From: a virus
Length of the DNA: 37,345 bases
Reading direction: 5' to 3' (one strand)
IMG/VR virus record: IMGVR_UViG_3300025701_000598
Location: 1-37,345 of that record
Both the position numbers and the translations under genes were made by a program. Below the pieces are notes generated by a model. The model was not told the DNA's origin and did no database searches. It saw only the letters and a program-made list of their open reading frames with translations. Numbering within the stretch: position 1 is the first letter of the stretch; each line of letters begins with the position of its first letter. Of this stretch, positions 1 to 7,260 are shown in pieces.

Positions 1-615
1 GGCTTGATTTACGTTACCAGCATTTGCACCGATTGCTATAGCACTTTGACCTTGATTATTATACCCTGCCAATGGGCCAATTGCTATTGCATCTTGGGCT
101 TGTGTTATTTCAGCAGCCTGTAGGCCTATTGCTATTGCACGAAGTCCTTGAGTTGTCATACCTGCTTGAGTACCAATTGCTACAGCAACGGCACCTTGTG
201 TAGTTTCACCTGCCTTTTCACCAATTGCTATTGATTGTGCGCCTTGAGTTGCTGACCCTGCAAGATATCCAACTGCTACTGCGCTTGCGCCTTGGACTTG
301 AACACCGGCACTTCTACCAACTGCTACTGCGTTAGCGCCTTGAGTAGTTTGACCTGCAAGATTACCAACTGCTACTGAGTATTCGCCTTGTGTTGCTGAC
401 CCTGCACTATCACCAACTGCTACTGCTTTTGTACTTTGATTTGTAAGACCCGCTGATGTACCAATTGCTACTGCAAATCCATTTTGTGCAGTTAGACCTG
501 CACTATGGCCAATTGCTATTGCCAGTTGGCCTTGAGTAGTTTTACCTGCGTCTTTACCAATTGCTATAGCAGAGGTACTTTGTTCAATCGCGGCTGCGTC
601 TTTACCAATTGCTAT
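1..615 (-). repeat. 48-bp in-frame repeat block 2 (YadA-like), at least 13 units
   Basis: Thirteen consecutive 16-residue units starting IAIGKDAA and ending at the window edge (last unit cut). At DNA level each unit carries a recurrent accaattgctattgc-like core every 48 bases. Units are related but not identical; positions 5-6 and 14-15 of the unit vary most. Confidence 0.85.
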
Positions 616-1494
616 AGCGTCTATACCTTGTCCTCCGAGGAAAAACATATCGTTCGTAGGTGTTTGACTTGCATCTGAACTTAGTGTAAGTGTTGTGCCG
701 CTATCTACAGAAACAACAGTTTGTGTTGTAAATCCAGTGCCACGAACTCGGAACCCTGGATATATTCCTGTTGTATCATTTACAACAAGTGCTGCGCCGC
801 CAGTTCCGCCACTTACATAACTAGAAACAATAAGGCCACCCGTTGCTGCGCCATAGCCAACTGCAACAGCGCCATCTTCTTGCCCGTGTGTGCCTGCGGC
901 TGCACCAACTGCAACAGTGTCATTGCCTTGATATTCTGCACCCGCACCTGCACCAATTGCTGTTGCGCCGCTGCCTTGCTCATTTCCACCTGCACTATAA
1001 CCAACTCCTACTGATTGCATTCCTTGGTAGATACTTCCTGCGCCATAGCCAACTGCTACAGTAAAGACAGCCTGTCCTGTTTCACCTGCATTTGTACCAA
1101 TTGCTACTGCGAGGTTTGCTTGATTAGTTTTACCTGCATCTCTACCAAGTGCTATACTTGTCGCACTTGTTCTTAAACTTACTGCATCTACACTTGCTGT
1201 ATCTACTGGTCCAACAATCTTATTGCTAACTCCATCTACTAGTAATGTACTATCATCACCAAACACACTACCTGTAAGATCACCGTCTAGCGAAACAGCT
1301 GGAGCAATAGTAACACTATTGCCGCCAGTTATGGATATAGTATTTCCATCTATCGAAAGTGTTTGTGCGTCTGTGTTTAAATCTCTTGCGTATACTTCGT
1401 CAAAGTTATCATTAACTTTATCAAACGCAGAACGAATACTTTCACCGTCTCCGGTTAATTCGCCTGTTCCTAAATTTATCGTTTGCTTTGCCAT
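1..1494 (-). CDS. Tail-fibre-like protein with YadA-type head repeats (partial)
   Basis: The frame is open from ATG at 1494 to the window edge (498 codons, no stop), so the C-terminus is missing. Residues 1-36 carry an N-terminal module (GDGESIRSAFDKVNDNF) shared with the proteins starting at 31940 and 21205; it is probably the virion attachment end. Residues about 75-95 contain a DLTGSVFGDDSTLLVDG segment also seen in the 24047 protein. From about residue 113 there are about 20 copies of a 16-residue repeat of form (V/I)A(V/I)GxxAGxxxQGxxA, interrupted by a roughly 75-residue insert. Such repeats build the left-handed parallel beta-roll of YadA-type trimeric adhesin heads. A trimeric receptor-binding fibre is inferred. 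It starts 12 bases after the stop of the preceding gene and may be read with it. Confidence 0.85.
   Translation of the reverse strand, partial: MAKQTINLGTGELTGDGESIRSAFDKVNDNFDEVYARDLNTDAQTLSIDGNTISITGGNSVTIAPAVSLDGDLTGSVFGDDSTLLVDGVSNKIVGPVDTASVDAVSLRTSATSIALGRDAGKTNQANLAVAIGTNAGETGQAVFTVAVGYGAGSIYQGMQSVGVGYSAGGNEQGSGATAIGAGAGAEYQGNDTVAVGAAAGTHGQEDGAVAVGYGAATGGLIVSSYVSGGTGGAALVVNDTTGIYPGFRVRGTGFTTQTVVSVDSGTTLTLSSDASQTPTNDMFFLGGQGIDAIAIGKDAAAIEQSTSAIAIGKDAGKTTQGQLAIAIGHSAGLTAQNGFAVAIGTSAGLTNQSTKAVAVGDSAGSATQGEYSVAVGNLAGQTTQGANAVAVGRSAGVQVQGASAVAVGYLAGSATQGAQSIAIGEKAGETTQGAVAVAIGTQAGMTTQGLRAIAIGLQAAEITQAQDAIAIGPLAGYNNQGQSAIAIGANAGNVNQA
841..1155 (-). repeat. 48-bp in-frame repeat block 1 (YadA-like), about 7 units
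   Basis: Six full units and a seventh broken one, starting IALGRDAG. The block is separated from block 2 by an insert of about 75 residues encoded by 616-840 that lacks the repeat and looks like a small beta domain (GFRVRGTGFTTQTVVSV). Confidence 0.8.
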
Positions 1495-1505
1495 CTATTA
1501 CGCCC

Positions 1506-1907
1506 TTAATGATTTAATCTTATGCTGTTAACTGTGCCGCCAGTCCAATTACTAACGTATGTTCTTACCCAAACATAGTTTCCAGTAAAATTATAGTTTT
1601 TAGTATTAGTAGTAGCACTAGTATATTCTACAGAAGTAATGCTTTGAGTTGCAACTAAACCAGTAGTGTCAACACTTTGTTTACCGGAGTCTAAAACTAA
1701 AGTAAACCAGTCAGCTTCTACTGGGTTAGTTGCAAGTGTTCCTTGCATAGCTACTTTCCCAATAAACCCTGCTAGGTCTACTTGTACTGTATGAAGGCCG
1801 TCACTACGTCCGTAGTAGCCGTCTCCTTTGAATTTATCACCTGTGACAGTCTCAGTAGTACCGCCTCCTGGGTGTGTATTTGCTGATAAGATGGTTTTAC
1901 TGTTCAT
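1506..1907 (-). CDS. Small virion-appendage-like protein, function unknown
   Basis: 133 residues, rich in Gly, Thr and Val with alternating hydrophobic positions, suggesting an all-beta fold. Features are GDGYYGRSDGLHTVQVDLAG near residue 28 and a C-terminal NYVWVRTYVSNWTGG segment. It has no signal peptide or membrane segment. It lies between the ClpA operon and the YadA-like fibre gene, so a small adhesin or fibre-associated role is plausible but not shown. There is no Shine-Dalgarno. A late promoter box ends five bases before the ATG, predicting a leaderless mRNA, and the ATG sits in the arm of an inverted repeat (1899-1942). Confidence 0.75.
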   Translation of the reverse strand: MNSKTILSANTHPGGGTTETVTGDKFKGDGYYGRSDGLHTVQVDLAGFIGKVAMQGTLATNPVEADWFTLVLDSGKQSVDTTGLVATQSITSVEYTSATTNTKNYNFTGNYVWVRTYVSNWTGGTVNSIRLNH

Positions 1908-1942
1908 ACAACTATTTATCTATCTTCCTATTGTATAACAGT
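1899..1942 (-). promoter_or_regulatory. Start-codon hairpin with late promoter box in its loop
   Basis: On the minus strand ACTGTTATACAA (1942-1931) can pair with TTGTATGAACAGT (1911-1899), giving 12 bp with one bulged base, the G of the start codon at 1905. The 19-base loop (1912-1930) holds GATAAATAG, the late promoter box at 1912-1920, which also overlaps the upstream stop codon (1912-1914). With late start-site spacing as in T4, transcription would begin at about 1907, the A of the ATG, so the late RNA lacks the upstream arm while read-through RNA forms the stem. Confidence 0.7.
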
Positions 1943-2583
1943 TTATCAATTCTTTGCACCCTACCAATAAATAAATTTAATAATTGCAATACCTTATTAT
2001 CACGAACGTAGAAATAGAATCCTTTAGTATAACCTTTGCGTTCAATAGTTTCTAAACATAGTTCGCCAGCTTTAGCTTTTCCATTATTATTTCTAATCCA
2101 GTTAGCTAATGCAGGATCAACTCCGTTGTTCAACGTAATTTTATATTCATATTCCGGAGGCGTTTTGACTAAGATGACATTTTTTTCTAAAAGATTAATG
2201 TTTGAAATAGGTTCCCAAAGCTCAACTGTTGACTTAATTGTGTTACTTAGCATTTCTAACCAAGCATAGTTATGAGAATATATTTGCATTTTTGGATTTT
2301 GTATGCGTATTTTAAAGTCTTGCTGTTTGTAAAACTGTATATAAAGTTTTTTTGCTTCGACAAATGTTGCTAATTCAATACAGGTTTCTTTAAGATACGA
2401 AACTCTAACTAGTGGCTGGCCTTTCTCATGCATTTGTTGTAAAATATCTAATTCTATTTTTGCGTTTGATAAATTTTTATCTCTAAATATATGGGAAAGA
2501 CCATTTACTATAACTAGTTTATACGGGTATTCGTCATAGAATAACTTAGTAGTTTCACGTTTCTTTGACGACAGCATTAACAT
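1912..2583 (-). CDS. Unknown protein at the end of the DnaJ-Def-ClpA operon
   Basis: 223 residues, not recognised. It is a soluble mixed alpha/beta protein with many aromatic and basic residues, a KLFYDEYPYKLVIVNGLSHIF segment near residue 13, and no signal peptide or membrane span. The start overlaps the last 29 bases of clpA, with AAGG just upstream of two close ATGs (2583 and 2577), so it is probably translated with ClpA. A substrate adaptor or partner for ClpA would fit the position, but nothing in the sequence shows it. Confidence 0.75.
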   Translation of the reverse strand: MLMLSSKKRETTKLFYDEYPYKLVIVNGLSHIFRDKNLSNAKIELDILQQMHEKGQPLVRVSYLKETCIELATFVEAKKLYIQFYKQQDFKIRIQNPKMQIYSHNYAWLEMLSNTIKSTVELWEPISNINLLEKNVILVKTPPEYEYKITLNNGVDPALANWIRNNNGKAKAGELCLETIERKGYTKGFYFYVRDNKVLQLLNLFIGRVQRIDKLLYNRKIDK

Positions 2584-4801
2584 TTACCTTAAGTGCAATA
2601 GTATTATCGTCATTCATATCAATTGTTAAAATACCACCATTTTTAAGTTTTCCAAACAACAACTCTCTAGCTAGGGGCATTTTAATTTCTCTGTCAATAA
2701 CACGTTGGAGAGGCCTTGCTCCCATTTTAGGATCAAATCCTTTATCAACTAAGTAGTCAAGAGTTTCGTCAGTAATAGAAATTTTAACATTCTTGTCTTT
2801 AACTTGATCTTTAAGTTCAACTAAGAATTTGCCAACAATTTTAAGCATAACAGGCTTGCCAAGTTTTGCAAATGTAACTACTCCGTCGAGTCGGTTACGG
2901 AATTCAGGACTAAAAAATTTCTTAAGAGCTTTATCTTCGTACGCATTATCTTGAGATTCTCCACCAAATCCGATTGTATTCTTTTCAGAGTCTGCTGCTC
3001 CTAAGTTAGTTGTAAGAATTAGCACACAATTACGTGCATCTGCTTCTTTACCATTAGATCCTGTAATCTTACCATTGTCCATAATTTGTAGTAAGATTTG
3101 ACTTACATCTGGGTGTGCCTTTTCAATTTCGTCAAGTAGAAGCACACAGTTTGGCGATTCTTGTAACTTAACAATTAACTGTCCTGCACTATCTTCGTGA
3201 CCTACATAACCTGGAGGGCTACCAATTAGCTTACTTACACTGTGTTTTTCTTGATATTCGCTCATATCAAACCGCACCAACTTAACACCTAAATTAGTTG
3301 CAAGTGCTTTGGCAGTTTCAGTTTTACCAGTACCAGTTGGTCCCATAAACACAAAGCTACCAATAGGCTTATCTGCTGCCTTAAGACCTGCCTGTGCTAC
3401 AAGTATTTTATCAACAACGCTTTCAACTGCTTTATCTTGACCGTAAACTTGCTTTTTAATATTGTGTTCAAGATTAGCAAGATTTTCAGTTTCTTTTTCG
3501 CTTACTTGTTCTTCTGGTAAGTTAACTGCTTTAGCAAGTTCAAATTGAATTTCTGCTGCATCAACAATTTTATCACCGATAACTTCTTTTAGATTAAACC
3601 GTGAACACGCCTGATCAATTAAGTCAATTGCTTTATCGGGTAGTTTTTTATCTGATTGATATTTTACTGAAAGTTTAATAGCTTCATCAATTGCTGATTC
3701 AGTAATTGTAGTTTTATGATAATCTTCGTAATATTTTTTAAGACCTAATAAAATATCTTTAGTTACAGATGTACTAGGTTCGTCAACGGTCACACGCTGG
3801 AACCGACGCATCAATGCACGATCCTTTTCAAAGTACTTGCGATACTCTTCCCACGTAGTTGATGCAACAACTTTAATGTTACCTTTGCTTAGTGCTGGCT
3901 TGAGCATATTAGCAAGATCGTTTGCACTATTTCCACCACCTGCGCCTGCGCCACTAATCATGTGTGCTTCGTCAATAAACATAATAGTTTTGCCTTTTTT
4001 CTTTAAGGCAGATAATACAAGTTTAAACCGCTCTTCAAAGTCTCCACGATACTTACTACCAGCAAGCATACTACCAATATCTAAGTTATAAACATTATAT
4101 TCTTTTAAGAACTCAGGCACTGTGCCTTGTTCGATATTAAATGCCAGGCCTTCTGCAATTGCAGTTTTACCAACACCTGGATCGCCTACAAGTAATACGT
4201 TGTTTTTGTTGCGACGACCAAGTGCGAGCGCAATTGAATCTAATTCTTCAGCTCTGCCAATAACAGGATCAATAGTTTTCTTTTTAACTTCGTCATTAAG
4301 ATTAGAAGTAAATGCACGTAGTGCTTTTGCTGCCGCGCCACTCATTTCCTCATCTTCAGTTTCGTGATCAATTTCACTACTTAAATAATTTGCAAACTTA
4401 TCTTTTTCAATGCCTGCTTGATCGCAATAGTATGCTGCGTGAGATTTTTTCTCACTAATAATACTAAGCATTACATCACTTAGCTCAATATGACTGCGAC
4501 CATTAAATAATGTCTGTGTAAATGCTCGATTTAAACAACGTTCGACAGTTTGTGTTTTCTTTGGCTTATGTTTACTTGTTTCAATTTTAATATCTTCGCA
4601 GCTATTTTTTAGATAGTGCTCAAGGTTAGATTTTAAATAATCTGTATCTGCTCCAAATCCTTTAACTAGATTATAAAAATTATCACTACACAGCATTGCA
4701 AACAATAAATGCTCTAGCGTGACATATTCATGCTGTAATTTTTGTGCATCCCTTACAGCTTTGTCAAAGACTAGTTGTAAATCTTTACTCGGTTCAACCA
4801 T
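2555..4801 (-). CDS. clpA: ClpA-type AAA+ unfoldase
   Basis: 748 residues, near the length of bacterial ClpA. Domains in order are a Clp N-terminal repeat domain (about 1-145), AAA module 1 with Walker A GDPGVGKT (206-213) and FIDEAH (275-280), and AAA module 2 with GPTGTGKT (487-494) and LLLDEIEKAHPD (554-565). There is no ClpB-type middle coiled coil. A TIGFGG loop at 609-614 sits where ClpA and ClpX carry the IGL/IGF tripeptide that docks on ClpP, so it probably unfolds proteins for the host ClpP peptidase. No clpP or clpS is in the window. The start overlaps the def stop by 8 bases, with AAAGGA 8 bases upstream. Confidence 0.93.
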   Translation of the reverse strand: MVEPSKDLQLVFDKAVRDAQKLQHEYVTLEHLLFAMLCSDNFYNLVKGFGADTDYLKSNLEHYLKNSCEDIKIETSKHKPKKTQTVERCLNRAFTQTLFNGRSHIELSDVMLSIISEKKSHAAYYCDQAGIEKDKFANYLSSEIDHETEDEEMSGAAAKALRAFTSNLNDEVKKKTIDPVIGRAEELDSIALALGRRNKNNVLLVGDPGVGKTAIAEGLAFNIEQGTVPEFLKEYNVYNLDIGSMLAGSKYRGDFEERFKLVLSALKKKGKTIMFIDEAHMISGAGAGGGNSANDLANMLKPALSKGNIKVVASTTWEEYRKYFEKDRALMRRFQRVTVDEPSTSVTKDILLGLKKYYEDYHKTTITESAIDEAIKLSVKYQSDKKLPDKAIDLIDQACSRFNLKEVIGDKIVDAAEIQFELAKAVNLPEEQVSEKETENLANLEHNIKKQVYGQDKAVESVVDKILVAQAGLKAADKPIGSFVFMGPTGTGKTETAKALATNLGVKLVRFDMSEYQEKHSVSKLIGSPPGYVGHEDSAGQLIVKLQESPNCVLLLDEIEKAHPDVSQILLQIMDNGKITGSNGKEADARNCVLILTTNLGAADSEKNTIGFGGESQDNAYEDKALKKFFSPEFRNRLDGVVTFAKLGKPVMLKIVGKFLVELKDQVKDKNVKISITDETLDYLVDKGFDPKMGARPLQRVIDREIKMPLARELLFGKLKNGGILTIDMNDDNTIALKVNVNAVVKET

Positions 4802-5303
4802 TTGTGTATTCCTTTATTAACTTCTTTTGTTTTTTCTTTGCCATTGACAATTTTAATTTACTAACTCTTTCGGTAAATTCAATTCCTTGAAGATGATCAT
4901 ATTCATGTAAGAAGCATCTAGCATCTATTCCACTTAACTCTAGTATACACTCTTTGTTCTCAATGTCAAGAAATTTTACAACTATTTTATTAGGTCGTTT
5001 GATTGGTAATATCAATCCTATATGACTTAAACACCCTTCCTTACTTAAATTGCTATCATCGCTTACTTCAAGAATAACAGGATTAATGACAGCAAACGGC
5101 TTAGTTACTTCTGCATGTTGTGTAGGACGCATTACAAAAATTTCTGCATCTATACCTACTTGATTAGCTGCAAGCCCAATGCCATTCTTTGCCATCATTA
5201 CTTGACACATCTCTCCCGACACTTGTTTAGCATCCATTGAATTAAAATCAAATGGTTTTACAACTTTATTTAAAAATTCATTAGGTGAGCTTATCAATTT
5301 CAT
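4794..5303 (-). CDS. def: Peptide deformylase
   Basis: 169 residues. It removes the formyl group from the N-terminal methionine of new proteins. All three family motifs are visible: GIGLAANQVG (about 41-50), EGCLS (about 92-96, metal-binding Cys) and HEYDHLQG (about 133-140, the HExxH metal site), so it should be active. The C-terminus ends in a Lys-rich helix. It overlaps the end of dnaJ by 23 bases and the start of clpA by 8, so the three are one translational unit. Deformylases are common in marine T4-like phages. Confidence 0.95.
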   Translation of the reverse strand: MKLISSPNEFLNKVVKPFDFNSMDAKQVSGEMCQVMMAKNGIGLAANQVGIDAEIFVMRPTQHAEVTKPFAVINPVILEVSDDSNLSKEGCLSHIGLILPIKRPNKIVVKFLDIENKECILELSGIDARCFLHEYDHLQGIEFTERVSKLKLSMAKKKQKKLIKEYTNG

Positions 5304-6099
5304 CTTTTATAACCTTTATTTTTTCTAATATTTCTTCGTTTTGTATATTCGGTACTACTGCTTCAACTTTAATATGTGCATTACCTGCCCGTCTTGTATT
5401 TACATTAGGAATACCTTGCCCTGTTATACTAAACACAGTACCTGACTTTGATCCTTTTGGCACGGTTAGACTAAAATTCTTTCCTGTTGGTGTTAACACC
5501 TTAATTGAAGTACCTAATATTAAATCAAATACTGACACATTATGTTTGGTAATAATATTATCATTTTCTCTAGTCCATTTTGGATGAGAACTAACTCGAA
5601 TATTAAGAATTAAATTTCCTCTTGGTACCTGCGGAAAACTATTATCTCCGAGTCCTCCAAATCGAACATTATCACCATTTTTAATCCCAGGTGGCACTGT
5701 TGCATCTAATGTTTCTATCTCTCCACTTGGTAATCTATATTGTATATTAATAGCTTTCCCTGTAAATAATTCTTCAAATGTTATCCTACAATCTATATTA
5801 ACATCTCTATTACGCGGTTGTCTATTAGTTTGTTGATGAAAATTAAATTGACCAAATATATCTTCAAACGGGTGCCTCTGTTGTCTATGTTGTTGATTAT
5901 ATTGTGGCTGAGGATTGTCGTATTGTTGCCTAGAACTAGGATTTTTTAGTATACTATACGCTTCATTAATTTGTTTAAACTTTGTATCATCACCGCCTGT
6001 ACGGTCAGGATGATTTGCCATCGCAAGTTTACGATATGCGTGTTTAATATCTTGAGAAGAAGCGTTTCTAGGAATGCCTAGAATAGAATAATAGTCCAT
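5281..6099 (-). CDS. DnaJ/CbpA-type J-domain co-chaperone
   Basis: 272 residues. The J domain (about 1-65) has the HPD motif at 30-32 that stimulates DnaK ATPase, followed by a Gln/Asn/His-rich linker (about 66-98) and the two-part DnaJ C-terminal substrate-binding domain (about 99-255). There is no Cys-rich zinc finger, so it is CbpA-like rather than a full DnaJ. It presumably recruits host DnaK to phage or host substrates. It is first in an operon with def and clpA. There is no Shine-Dalgarno. TAAATA ends five bases before the ATG, and the start lies inside a 14-bp perfect stem, so early translation from read-through RNA should be blocked. Confidence 0.92.
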   Translation of the reverse strand: MDYYSILGIPRNASSQDIKHAYRKLAMANHPDRTGGDDTKFKQINEAYSILKNPSSRQQYDNPQPQYNQQHRQQRHPFEDIFGQFNFHQQTNRQPRNRDVNIDCRITFEELFTGKAINIQYRLPSGEIETLDATVPPGIKNGDNVRFGGLGDNSFPQVPRGNLILNIRVSSHPKWTRENDNIITKHNVSVFDLILGTSIKVLTPTGKNFSLTVPKGSKSGTVFSITGQGIPNVNTRRAGNAHIKVEAVVPNIQNEEILEKIKVIKDEIDKLT

Positions 6100-6126
6100 G
6101 CAAGTATTTACCGCATGGACTATTAT
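6088..6126 (-). promoter_or_regulatory. 14-bp start-codon hairpin enclosing a late promoter (dnaJ)
   Basis: Minus-strand order is arm ATAATAGTCCATGC (6126-6113), loop GGTAAATACTT (6112-6102), arm GCATGGACTATTAT (6101-6088). The arms are perfectly complementary over 14 bp, and the second arm holds the dnaJ ATG and codons 2-4. The loop holds the late box GTAAATAC (6104-6111). Transcription starting about six bases after TAAATA would begin at the ATG itself and lose the first arm. Confidence 0.8.
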
Positions 6127-6142
6127 GTTTTAGTAGTAGTGA

Positions 6143-6577
6143 TTATTTCTTTTTACTATATGCCTGTGCGCCAAAGAACGCAGCAACGATACCAGCAACA
6201 GCAACAAAGTATGTTGGTGCCATTGATCCTAGTGTCTTTGTTGCTTCACCTAATCCTAGTAGCGATGTAACAACTACAGCAAACGGATATAGTAGTAAAC
6301 CAAATAGTGCAAACCATGTCATACTTCTTTGTGCATCACGCATTGCATCTTGATCTTCTAAAGATTTGCGTCTAAACTCAAGTTCCATTTGTTTTTCTTC
6401 AGAATCGACGTGCCCATCACCGTTTATATCTGCAGGATGATATCCTGTATTTTGTGCCGCAGGTGCAGGTGCCGCTGCTACTACTGGTGTACTTACAGGT
6501 GCCGGAGCTGATGTTTCAATTACTGGAGCTTCCGCCGGTCCTGCACTCTTTAATTCAGTTGGCTTTTTTCTTGGCAT
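6143..6577 (-). CDS. Membrane protein with an EF-hand loop, possible holin
   Basis: 144 residues. An Ala/Pro-rich N-terminal half (about 10-45) is followed by a canonical 12-residue EF-hand calcium loop DINGDGHVDSEE (50-61), a charged helix (about 62-84), and two hydrophobic segments (about 87-108 and 119-138) ending in a Lys cluster. Position after the endolysin and spanin genes and the two-span topology make a holin or holin regulator plausible; no family identity is claimed. The start overlaps the preceding membrane-protein gene by 23 bases, with GAGGG upstream of the ATG. Confidence 0.8.
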   Translation of the reverse strand: MPRKKPTELKSAGPAEAPVIETSAPAPVSTPVVAAAPAPAAQNTGYHPADINGDGHVDSEEKQMELEFRRKSLEDQDAMRDAQRSMTWFALFGLLLYPFAVVVTSLLGLGEATKTLGSMAPTYFVAVAGIVAAFFGAQAYSKKK

Positions 6578-6857
6578 TTTTATTTCCCTCTAGTTTTGCA
6601 AGACGAGATTCTAACTCATCTATCTTTTTAGTTACATGTGGGTATTTTTTACGCCAAGCGTCTGTTGGCTGCTCGAACCATGTCAATCCCCATCTTACAA
6701 CTAAGAAGTCTAAGAATTGATCTAGTTTAGCATAGCACCAAAGCCCTGCTCTTGTATCTTTAAAATAAGCTAGAAATGCAGCGCCAGCTAGTGCGCCAAG
6801 TATACTTGTGTATATCCACAAAGTATCGCCCGTTAGTCGTTCAATTAAATCCCACAT
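6555..6857 (-). CDS. Small membrane protein in the lysis cassette
   Basis: 100 residues with one hydrophobic segment (about 14-32), an amphipathic middle rich in Trp, and a Lys-rich coiled-coil-like tail (about 75-100). It is the other holin candidate in the cassette, though the single clear span is only suggestive. GAGGG lies 5 bases before the ATG. The ATG is in the downstream arm of a 10-bp hairpin (6853-6882) and a late box lies at 6882-6889. It overlaps the EF-hand gene downstream. Confidence 0.78.
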   Translation of the reverse strand: MWDLIERLTGDTLWIYTSILGALAGAAFLAYFKDTRAGLWCYAKLDQFLDFLVVRWGLTWFEQPTDAWRKKYPHVTKKIDELESRLAKLEGNKNAKKKAN

Positions 6858-6882
6858 AGTAACCCTCTTCTTTTACTATGTG
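6853..6882 (-). promoter_or_regulatory. 10-bp hairpin over start codon and ribosome site
   Basis: CACATAGTAA (6882-6873) pairs with TTACTATGTG (6862-6853), which contains the ATG (6857-6855). The Shine-Dalgarno GAGGG is in the 10-base loop. A late start at about 6877 would leave only half of the upstream arm in the RNA, weakening the stem. Confidence 0.6.
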
Positions 6883-6889
6883 TATTTAT
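6882..6889 (-). promoter_or_regulatory. Late promoter box (ATAAATAC) before 6857 gene
   Basis: ATAAATAC overlaps the stop codon of the o-spanin gene (6889-6891) and matches the T4-type late consensus TATAAATA in seven of eight positions. Confidence 0.65.
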
Positions 6890-7260
6890 TAATCTAGTGG
6901 AGGGGTTTCTGGTTTGACAGCTTCTTCGTAGTAAACAATAATTTGTTTTTGCTGTTCAATAAACCGTTTTAGTTCTGCAAAGTTTAAACTAAGGTTTTCG
7001 TAGTCTTTAACTGATATAGCAATGTATGCAAGTTCGCCGTTCTTTGCTGTAAACTTTTCAACAAACTCGTCATAGTTTTCTGCTGTAACAACATAAATCT
7101 TTACGTCATTGATTTGCGCACCCTTAGGGCGAGCTACAATCGGTACAGTTGTTTTTACAGTATTAGTTACTGTTACTATCTGTGGTTCCTGCCTCAGGCT
7201 GCTGCACCCCATTAGGGTCAGTAATGCCGCGGAGATCATTCCATAAGCTATCAGTCGCAT
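6889..7260 (-). CDS. o-spanin (Rz1-like outer-membrane lipoprotein)
   Basis: 123 residues from ATG at 7260, chosen because AGGA lies six bases upstream; an in-frame TTG at 7278 is less likely. The signal peptide ends in a lipobox, LTLMGC, at about residues 14-19, so the mature protein would be a lipoprotein anchored by Cys19. The periplasmic part is predicted alpha/beta with a Pro-rich end. It begins inside the i-spanin gene in another reading frame (98-base overlap), the classic Rz/Rz1 nested arrangement. Together they would fuse inner and outer membranes at lysis, which also points to a Gram-negative host. Confidence 0.85.
   Translation of the reverse strand: MRLIAYGMISAALLTLMGCSSLRQEPQIVTVTNTVKTTVPIVARPKGAQINDVKIYVVTAENYDEFVEKFTAKNGELAYIAISVKDYENLSLNFAELKRFIEQQKQIIVYYEEAVKPETPPLD

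Noticed and set aside
721-1064. Plus- and minus-strand ORFs rich in Cys, Asn, Gln or Leu
   Set aside because: They are shadows of the repeat-rich fibre gene in other frames; the minus frame 1494-1 is continuous and has good protein features.
1-1155. Regularly spaced 48-bp repeats as a possible CRISPR array
   Set aside because: Repeats are in frame, imperfect, without spacers, and encode a clear protein repeat.
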